64,000 bases of DNA from positions 5,203 to 69,202 of the forward strand of contig CAKUKE010000012.1 of assembly GCA_934662505.1 (NCBI GenBank), given 5' to 3'. Positions within the stretch are counted from its first letter, which is position 1; each line of letters begins with the position of its first letter. Below, piece by piece: positions 58,915 to 64,000 of the stretch. A program made the position numbers and the translations under genes. Origin of the DNA: an uncultured Clostridia bacterium. GTDB taxonomy: Bacteria > Bacillota > Clostridia > Christensenellales > Aristaeellaceae. Under the pieces are notes generated by a model. It made no database searches. It saw nothing but the letters and a program-made list of their open reading frames with translations, and had not been told where the DNA came from.

Positions 58915-59253
58915 GTTTTTCCTCCCCCTTTGGACAAGGGTGTACTTTCACGCGCACGCCGTTTATATCCTGCCTCGAAAAATGTACGTTTATGTACGTT
59001 TCATCGCAAAAAAAGGCTTTTTCCCCGTGTTTTCGTCATCAGCACCGTCCGGCCGCAAAATGCGACAGCGAAAAAAGCCGGTAACAAAAAAAGACCCGAC
59101 AGACGGGTCTTCCCATTTTTTGCCCGAAAAGGGAATCACGCCCGCGCTGCGGTCTGACCAATGCGTGCCGCGCAGGCGGGCGGCGACGGTCATTTTTTCA
59201 CGCTGTCTTTTTGTGCCGCAGGTTTTCCGCGAACTGACCATATATGCCGTGGG
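58915..59253 (-). promoter_or_regulatory. spoIIA upstream region
   Basis: 339 bases without a gene. Close to spoIIAA, minus strand GCAGGATAT (58973-58965) resembles a sigma-H -35 element, with a weak GTGAAAGT 13 bases on as -10. Further upstream, ATGTACGTTT is repeated exactly in tandem (58982-59001). A loose Spo0A-box-like CTTGTCCAA lies at 58938-58930. The distal part holds the terminator of the next gene (59084-59111). Confidence 0.35.
59084..59111 (-). terminator. Terminator of the C39-like protease gene
   Basis: Minus-strand stem AAGACCCG/CGGGTCTT with a 5-base loop followed by a run of T. Confidence 0.88.
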
Positions 59254-60096
59254 TCATTCCCCTTTACTGAAAATCAGGAAACTGCCAATGCCCGTGTAGC
59301 GCATGTCTTCATGAGCGACGGCGACCAGCCCGGGCTGCAGAATGTTCAGCTTGCTGGCATATTTGGTCTTGTACTCCGTTCTGCTCAGAGGATCCAGCAC
59401 GTACACGTACTGTTCATCCGCTGAGGCCAGCACTACATAATGACCGGTGTTCGTAAAGGCCGCGCCGCGGCTCGCATGCGCCATAACCGCCTTGTTCGGG
59501 TCGCTGAGCGCAGCAAACGCCGTATCGTAGTCCGATGTGGCCTCTACCGTCAGCCCCCACGCTTCCGCCGCGTGATAGACAAACCCGCTGGCCGTTCCCC
59601 GCGCCGCGGTGCGTCCGACCACATTTTCGATGTTGTTGCCGGAGGCAAATTCTCCCAGCACCAGCGGCAGGAACCGTTCATAATCACGGGCATTGGTCAG
59701 AATGTAACGGGCATGATTGCGGCCGCACTTCGCCTTGCTCAGGGAGCAGGGACAAAATGCGTAGGGCGTGCGCGCCAGCGCGCCGATCTTGCTCAGGTCT
59801 TCCTCCGGCACCAGCGCGCGGATGGCCATGGCGGCAGCGGTCGGGCAGCAGCCCGAATCGCCGAAGGGACGGTTGGATGCGGTGGCCTTGTTTTCGTAGA
59901 TCAGCTTTTCCCAAAGCCCGTCGTTCTGGGCATAATAGCGCATCGACCCTTTTCCAGGCACGTCAATCCACCCGGAAACCGTTTCCTTCCCAGCAAAAAA
60001 GGCCTGCGTCAGCACCATTTCGTCCTCAGCGCAGGCTGGAAAAAGAAAGAACGCCGCAAGGCACAAAAGGAAACATGCCTGCAGCGTTCTTCTCAT
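59254..60096 (-). CDS. Secreted C39-like cysteine peptidase-family protein
   Basis: A 280-residue exported protein with a signal peptide (residues 1-23, LFPACAED; the Cys is a possible lipobox but followed by Ala). The catalytic core is papain-like: MRYYAQNDGLWEKLIY, SGCCPTAAAMAIRAL (catalytic Cys), TGHYVVLASA (His) and VLDPLSRTEYK (Asp). This fits the Peptidase_C39_2 family. An unusual Cys-rich segment FCPCSLSKAKCGRNHARY lies in the middle. GGAGG precedes the ATG by 7 bases. Substrate unknown. Confidence 0.85.
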   Translation of the reverse strand: MRRTLQACFLLCLAAFFLFPACAEDEMVLTQAFFAGKETVSGWIDVPGKGSMRYYAQNDGLWEKLIYENKATASNRPFGDSGCCPTAAAMAIRALVPEEDLSKIGALARTPYAFCPCSLSKAKCGRNHARYILTNARDYERFLPLVLGEFASGNNIENVVGRTAARGTASGFVYHAAEAWGLTVEATSDYDTAFAALSDPNKAVMAHASRGAAFTNTGHYVVLASADEQYVYVLDPLSRTEYKTKYASKLNILQPGLVAVAHEDMRYTGIGSFLIFSKGE

Positions 60097-60126
60097 GGCG
60101 TATCCTCCGAAGACCGGAAACCGGTC

Positions 60127-60873
60127 TTATTCTTCTTCCTCTTCTTCGGGCAGTTCGGCGTTGTGATACACTTCGGTCACGTCGTCGTTATCCTCCAGCA
60201 TATCCAGCAGCTTCTGCACCTTCTGCACCGTTTCCTCGTCGGGCAGCGCAACGGTATTCTGGGGCACCATCTGCTTGTCGGCAGACAGGAAGGCATACCC
60301 TGCCTTTTCCAGATTTTCGCGCACGGCGGAGAAATCGTTCGGCGCGGTATAAATCTCAAACGCGTCGTCCTGCGTCTTCATATCCTCCGCACCGGCGTCC
60401 AGCGCGGTCATCATCATTTCGTCCTCGTCCATGCCGGGTTCACGCTCAATGACAATGACGCCCTTGTTGTCGAACATGTAGGACACGGAGCCGCTGGTAC
60501 CCATGGAGCCGCCGCACTTGTCGAAAATGTGGCGCACTTCGCTGGCGGTACGGTTGCGGTTGTCCGTCACGATGGACACCATCACAGCCACGCCGCCGGG
60601 AGCGTACCCTTCGTAGGACAGTTCTTCGTATTCCACGCCGGAGCCTTCGCCGCTGGCCTTTTTAATGCTCCGCTGGATATTATCGTTGGGCATGTTGTTG
60701 GCCTTGGCCTTGGCGATCACGTCCCGCAGCTTGCCGTTCACATCCGGGTTCGGGCCGCCTTCGCGCACAGCCATGGCGATCTCACGGCCGATTTTCGTAA
60801 AGATCTTGCCGCGCGCCGCGTCCGTCTTGCCCTTTTTCGCTTGAATATTATGCCATTTGGAATGTCCAGACAC
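60127..60873 (-). CDS. yebC: YebC/PmpR family regulator (translation-related)
   Basis: A 248-residue TACO1-family protein. GHSKWHNIQAKKGKTDAARGKIFTKIGREI at the N-terminus, NNMPNDNIQRSIKKASGE, YEGYAPGGVAVMV, and the acidic C-terminus (LPEEEEEE) are diagnostic. Homologues were named transcription regulators, while recent work links them to translation of proline-rich sequences. The start is a GTG at 60873 with GGGAGGGG 6 bases before it; the first residues of the longer frame are not conserved. Confidence 0.95.
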   Translation of the reverse strand: MSGHSKWHNIQAKKGKTDAARGKIFTKIGREIAMAVREGGPNPDVNGKLRDVIAKAKANNMPNDNIQRSIKKASGEGSGVEYEELSYEGYAPGGVAVMVSIVTDNRNRTASEVRHIFDKCGGSMGTSGSVSYMFDNKGVIVIEREPGMDEDEMMMTALDAGAEDMKTQDDAFEIYTAPNDFSAVRENLEKAGYAFLSADKQMVPQNTVALPDEETVQKVQKLLDMLEDNDDVTEVYHNAELPEEEEEE

Positions 60874-60914
60874 TCGATACCCCTCCCAAGGAAATGTTTC
60901 CAAAAATCTTAAAG

Positions 60915-60943
60915 ATTATAGCATACCCGCGCGTATTCGTCAA
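60915..60943 (-). promoter_or_regulatory. Promoter of yebC
   Basis: Minus strand TTGACG (60943-60938), 17-base spacer, TATAAT (60920-60915); the -35 overlaps the pgsA stop codon. Confidence 0.85.
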
Positions 60944-61536
60944 TTCTTTTTCGTGTTTTCCGCCTTTTCTTCCCGTCCGTTCGTCTCCTGCAGGCTCTTA
61001 TAGGCGTGCACGGCGTAAAAAACGAGGGCGCAGAGCGTCAGCGCGATGCCCAGCCACAGCGCGATTAGATGAACGGGCACGCCCACACGATGCCAGAAGT
61101 CGTCAAAAAAGCTGAGGATCAGGGAGGAAACCACCACCGTCTGGGCGGCTTTACCGATCCAGCGGCTGTACACCACCCTGCCCTTGCCCAGCATGAACAG
61201 ACCGCCCAGCACCATCAGCCCTTCCTTGACGGCCAGAATGATCAGTGCGGCCCACGGAATGACCCTTGTCATGGCCAGCGACAGCATGACGCTGACGACC
61301 ATCAGCTTATCCGCCAGCGGATCCATCAGCTTGCCAAAGTCGGTAATCAGGTGATGCTTGCGGGCGATATATCCGTCCAAAAGATCCGTCAGACTGGCGA
61401 CCGCGTACACGCACAGCGCAGCGATTTTCTGCTGCTGCATGAACAGCACCCAGTATACGGGAATCAACGCCATCCGGATGATGGTCAGCACGTTCGGCAC
61501 GTTCAGAATGGTGGGCTTCTTCTGTTTCTCCTGCAT
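60940..61536 (-). CDS. pgsA: CDP-diacylglycerol-glycerol-3-phosphate 3-phosphatidyltransferase
   Basis: A 198-residue membrane enzyme making phosphatidylglycerol phosphate. NVPNVLTIIRMALIPVYWVLF and the CDP-alcohol phosphotransferase signature ASLTDLLDGYIARKHHLITDFGKLMDPLADKL (DG...AR...G...D...D) are clear; about five helices follow. ATG at 61536 is chosen; a GTG at 61554 lacks a ribosome-binding site. Uses the CDP-diacylglycerol made by CdsA. The tail is basic and hydrophilic. Confidence 0.95.
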   Translation of the reverse strand: MQEKQKKPTILNVPNVLTIIRMALIPVYWVLFMQQQKIAALCVYAVASLTDLLDGYIARKHHLITDFGKLMDPLADKLMVVSVMLSLAMTRVIPWAALIILAVKEGLMVLGGLFMLGKGRVVYSRWIGKAAQTVVVSSLILSFFDDFWHRVGVPVHLIALWLGIALTLCALVFYAVHAYKSLQETNGREEKAENTKKN

Positions 61537-61569
61537 TTTCTCTCTTTCCTCCACGTAGGCTCGCTTTTC

Positions 61570-61598
61570 ATTATAGCATGTTTTTTTTTATTTGTCTC
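61570..61598 (-). promoter_or_regulatory. Promoter of pgsA
   Basis: Minus strand GAGACA (61598-61593), 17-base A-rich spacer, TATAAT (61575-61570). Confidence 0.55.
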
Positions 61599-61626
61599 TA
61601 TACAATTATGTAAAAAAGTCCATATT

Positions 61627-62010
61627 TTAAAACACGTTCACCAGATGCGGCACATCCTGATGCACGATGTGCGCCAGCGCCTCCTTCAGCTCTTCAAGGA
61701 TGAGCGCAGCCTCCCCTTCGTTTTCGCAGCTTAGCGCTACCCGCAGTTTTTTCAGGGCAAGGGTCACATGATCCGCATTTTCATGGACGATCCACGTCTG
61801 CATCACGCCGCTTTTCTCCGTCCACAGCCGTTCTGTTTCATCCCGTTCCTGCAGCGCCTCATGCCATTTACTCCGCCCCATGGCCGCCTCCATTTCTTCC
61901 GTCCGCGCCTGCAGCTTCTCCACGCTGCGTTCCGCGTACAGGCTGCACAGCGTCCCCAGAAGGATCAGCAGAATCAGCGCCGCGCAGCTGACGACCGCCG
62001 TTCTTTTCAC
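61627..62010 (-). CDS. DUF4363-like membrane-anchored protein
   Basis: A 127-residue protein: N-terminal membrane helix (TAVVSCAALILLILLGTLCSLY) and a long amphipathic helical region (EKLQARTEEMEAAMGRSKWH, then EALQERDETERLW) ending in LALKKLRVALSC and LEELKEALAHIVHQDVPHLVNVF. This fits DUF4363. The start is GTG at 62010, whose GTGA overlaps the stop of the DUF421 gene. DUF421 and DUF4363 genes pair in spore-forming Clostridia and are thought to act in spores; no biochemical role is known. Confidence 0.88.
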   Translation of the reverse strand: MKRTAVVSCAALILLILLGTLCSLYAERSVEKLQARTEEMEAAMGRSKWHEALQERDETERLWTEKSGVMQTWIVHENADHVTLALKKLRVALSCENEGEAALILEELKEALAHIVHQDVPHLVNVF

Positions 62011-62738
62011 TGCCAGTTCACATCCTTTTCCTGCATGGCCTGAAATGTTACCGGCGCGCGCTCCTCTGCACGGTACTGCACCAGCATTTTCCCATCCGTG
62101 CCCAGACTGGCCAGCAGCACTTCCCTGGGCGCTTTCACCCCTGCATCCGCCCGCAGCGCGTCCATCAGCCACGCCGTGTCCCGACCGCACCGGCGCAGGT
62201 GCTCCGGCTGCACCCGGCCGTCCATGAGCAGCGTCAGCGGCAGCCCCCGCCGGGAAGTATTCAGCTTCAGGTCGCCCGCCGTTACAGGCGCTTCTTCCTT
62301 TTTCGGAAAGACGCTCATGGCACCGTTGGTTTCCAGAATGGCCGTGTCCACCTCCGCCAGACTGATATACCCCTGTCCGCGTACCGCCTCGGCCAGATCG
62401 GACAGGGAATAATTGAGCCGCTTCATTTCCTGATACTGTACCTTTCCGCCCCGCATCAGCACGCTGGGACCGCCGCACAGCAGCCTGCGCGCCCATATGT
62501 ACCGTCCGCTGAGCAGAGAAAGCGCGCCGTGCACCGCCACCAGCGCCAGAATGGGCGCAATGCCGTACATCAGCGGCGTGCCCAGGTTTTCCATGGGAGA
62601 CGCGGCCAGATCGGCGATCAGAAGCGCAAGCACCAGTTCGTACGGCTGCAGCTGTCCAAGCTGCCTTTTCCCCATCAGCCGCATGGCCGCCACAGACACC
62701 AGATACAGAATGACCGCCCGCAGGCCGATGCTCAGCAT
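62007..62738 (-). CDS. DUF421 (YetF-like) membrane protein
   Basis: A 243-residue protein with three N-terminal helices (LRAVILYLVSVAAMRLMGKR; QLQPYELVLALLIADLAASP; LMYGIAPILALVAVHGALSLLSG) followed by a soluble domain containing GGPSVLMRGGKVQYQEMKRLNYSLSDLAEAVRGQG and EVDTAILETNGAMSVFPKKEE, which is the DUF421/YetF hallmark. The ATG at 62738 follows GGTGAGGG. Coupled with the DUF4363 gene. Bacillus members are spore-associated (YetF, YrbG-type), function unclear. Confidence 0.92.
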   Translation of the reverse strand: MLSIGLRAVILYLVSVAAMRLMGKRQLGQLQPYELVLALLIADLAASPMENLGTPLMYGIAPILALVAVHGALSLLSGRYIWARRLLCGGPSVLMRGGKVQYQEMKRLNYSLSDLAEAVRGQGYISLAEVDTAILETNGAMSVFPKKEEAPVTAGDLKLNTSRRGLPLTLLMDGRVQPEHLRRCGRDTAWLMDALRADAGVKAPREVLLASLGTDGKMLVQYRAEERAPVTFQAMQEKDVNWQ

Positions 62739-62834
62739 ACCCTCACCCCGCCGTCTTTGTCGTCTTCTTTGGTATGTTCTGTTTCGTTCCGGGCTATTCA
62801 ACAAAAAATGCAATATTTAAAGCATTTTTCGGTC

Positions 62835-62863
62835 TTGACACCAGTTTTCTTTTTTTTTAGAAT
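62835..62863 (+). promoter_or_regulatory. Promoter of the terminal repeat-protein gene
   Basis: Consensus TTGACA (62835-62840), 17-base T-rich spacer, TAGAAT (62858-62863), 34 bases before the start codon. Confidence 0.85.
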
Positions 62864-62897
62864 AAAATTAAAACTGAATAGCAAAGGAGGGTTCCTC

Positions 62898-64000
62898 ATG
62901 TCTCGCACCACATCTTCTCCTGTCAGGCGCGCGGCGACATTCGCTCTGCTCATCGCCATGCTGTGCACAACGCTCTTCCCGCTCAGCGCGCTTGCCACCT
63001 CGCCCACAGTCTCCGTGTCGGGCAAGTACTCCGAACGTACCCCCGGTCAACCCAACCGCTATTACGCCGCCGCGCAGGGCGGCACGGCGCCCTACACCTA
63101 TTACTTCCGTCTGTATAAGGACGGCGCGGTCTATCAGAACTCCGGCTGGATCTCCGCCGACAACTACCGCGTCGACTTTACTGAAACGGGCACCTATACC
63201 ATGACTGTCAAGGTGCAGGACAAAAAAGGTCTGAAGTCGGATTTTGTATCCGGCAGCAGAACCGTTGTTCAGGCTGCCCAGACCGCCCCCACCGTATCGG
63301 TGACGGGCAAATACGCCGAGCGGGAGCCCGGCCAGCCTAACCGTTACTACGCCGCCGCGCAGGGCGGCACGGCGCCCTACACCTATTACTTCCGTCTGTA
63401 TAAGGACGGCGCGGTCTATCAGAACTCCGGCTGGATTTCCGCCGACAACTACCGCGTCGACTTTACCAAAGCGGGCACCTATACCATGACTGTGAAGGTA
63501 CAGGACAAAAACGGCAATAAGTCCGACTGGGTCTCCTGCAGCAAAACGGTGGTCAAGGCGGCCGCATCCGTCCCCGCCGTATCGGTGACGGGCAAGTACG
63601 CTTTCCGTGAAGCAGGCCAGCCCAACCGCTACTACGCTACTGCGCAGGGCGGCACGGCGCCCTATACCTACTATTTCCGCCTGTACAAGGGCAATGACGT
63701 TTACCAGAACTCCGGCTGGATCGCCGACGATAATTACCGCATCGATTTCACCGAAGCGGGCACCTATACCATGACCGTGAAGGTGCAGGACAAGAACGGC
63801 AATAAGTCCGACTGGGTCTCCTGCGCCAAAACCACCGTCACGGCGTCTACCATTCCCACAGCGGCCGTTACGGGCAAATATGCCTTCCTCGAGGCAGGCC
63901 AGCCTAATCGCTACTACGCCGCCGCGCAGGGCGGCACGGCGCCCTATACCTACTATTTCCGCCTGTACAAGGGCAATGACGTTTACCAGAACTCCGGCTG
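62898..64000 (+). CDS. Secreted repeat protein with Ig/PKD-like 94-95-residue repeats (3' end outside window)
   Basis: The first 367 codons of an open frame that continues past the window. AAAGGAGG lies 7 bases before the ATG. Residues 1-33 are a signal peptide (ATFALLIAMLCTTLFPLSALA). From residue 36 near-identical repeats follow, each with SGKYxxRxxGQPNRYYAAAQ, GGTAPYTYYFRLYK, NSGWI, DNYRxDFT and GTYTMTVKVQDKxGxKSD; the fold is probably an Ig- or PKD-like beta sandwich. Function may be adhesion or a stalk carrying a C-terminal enzyme or anchor domain, which is not visible. No catalytic residues seen. Confidence 0.88.
   Translation, partial: MSRTTSSPVRRAATFALLIAMLCTTLFPLSALATSPTVSVSGKYSERTPGQPNRYYAAAQGGTAPYTYYFRLYKDGAVYQNSGWISADNYRVDFTETGTYTMTVKVQDKKGLKSDFVSGSRTVVQAAQTAPTVSVTGKYAEREPGQPNRYYAAAQGGTAPYTYYFRLYKDGAVYQNSGWISADNYRVDFTKAGTYTMTVKVQDKNGNKSDWVSCSKTVVKAAASVPAVSVTGKYAFREAGQPNRYYATAQGGTAPYTYYFRLYKGNDVYQNSGWIADDNYRIDFTEAGTYTMTVKVQDKNGNKSDWVSCAKTTVTASTIPTAAVTGKYAFLEAGQPNRYYAAAQGGTAPYTYYFRLYKGNDVYQNSG
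63003..64000 (+). repeat. Tandem 282-285 bp coding repeats
   Basis: Units start at 63003, 63288, 63573 and 63855 (285, 285 and 282 bp; the fourth is cut by the window end). Long blocks between units are identical at the DNA level, for example around 63080-63140 and 63365-63425, which implies recent duplication or gene conversion. Confidence 0.95.

Noticed and set aside
61627..62496. Long minus-strand frame of 289 codons including the DUF4363 gene
   Set aside because: Its first half lies out of frame within the DUF421 gene; only the last 127 codons from GTG 62010 are supported.

Overview
The window is about 64 kb of a moderately GC-rich (roughly 57%, by eye) chromosome from an endospore-forming Firmicute, most likely class Clostridia. 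The evidence is a PolC-type replicative polymerase, the spoIIAA-spoIIAB-sigF operon, a YtfJ/YtfI/DacF-type spore cluster, type III glutamine synthetase, the NfnAB electron-bifurcating pair typical of anaerobes, a type III pantothenate kinase with an ECF S component, and SD-led genes with sigma-A-like promoters. Nothing looks like a phage, plasmid, insertion sequence or CRISPR array. Genus cannot be assigned from sequence alone.

Layout. 1-4.4 kb: 3' end of glnN, then a coupled three-gene unit (membrane/flavodoxin-like protein, ABC ATPase, ABC-2 permease). 4.4-8.9 kb (minus): ytfI-like, ytfJ, D-Ala-D-Ala carboxypeptidase, rluB, mnmM-like methyltransferase and a TIM-barrel isomerase, with start/stop overlaps at most junctions. 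8.9-10.7 kb: PadR regulator, a 50-codon ORF and a HAAS/DUF4097 protein behind a near-consensus promoter and palindromic operator. 10.7-18.8 kb: envelope and accessory genes (PPIase-like secreted foldase, tadA, nitroreductase, metallo-beta-lactamase/lamin-tail lipoprotein, Cys/Pro-rich protein, a 1154-residue secreted ten-repeat SdrD-B-like protein). 18.9-27.1 kb: ADP-ribosylglycohydrolase-family protein, tRNA-Arg(CCG), sfsA, a cation/proton antiporter with a divergent LysR regulator, S41 protease and a CdaR/PucR regulator. 27.2-32.3 kb (minus): panT-coaX-capA-like-nfnA-nfnB.

32.3-53.2 kb is a nearly continuous minus-strand housekeeping superoperon read from frr: frr-orf78-uppS-cdsA-dxr-rseP-ispG-polC, then an internal promoter and structured leader, rimP-nusA-rnpM-ylxQ-infB-rbfA-nrnA-truB, and finally a HAD phosphatase, an ABC permease/ATPase pair without a binding protein, and a hydroxyacid dehydrogenase. 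It joins translation, transcription and ribosome maturation with isoprenoid, undecaprenyl and phospholipid synthesis. 53.2-64 kb holds a CDF metal exporter, an SH3-repeat secreted protein, a UMF1-type MFS transporter, the spoIIA operon, a C39-like secreted protease, yebC, pgsA, a DUF421-DUF4363 pair, and a repeat-rich secreted protein that runs off the window.

Points that stand out: a membrane anchor lying out of frame just past the carboxypeptidase stop codon; an unassigned coupled 78-residue gene between frr and uppS; a CapA-like protein whose metal-ligand motif is replaced; a promoter nested in a terminator with an adjacent Spo0A-box match; a large hairpin in the rimP-nusA leader; IF2 with 57-bp coding tandem repeats; and two large secreted repeat proteins.
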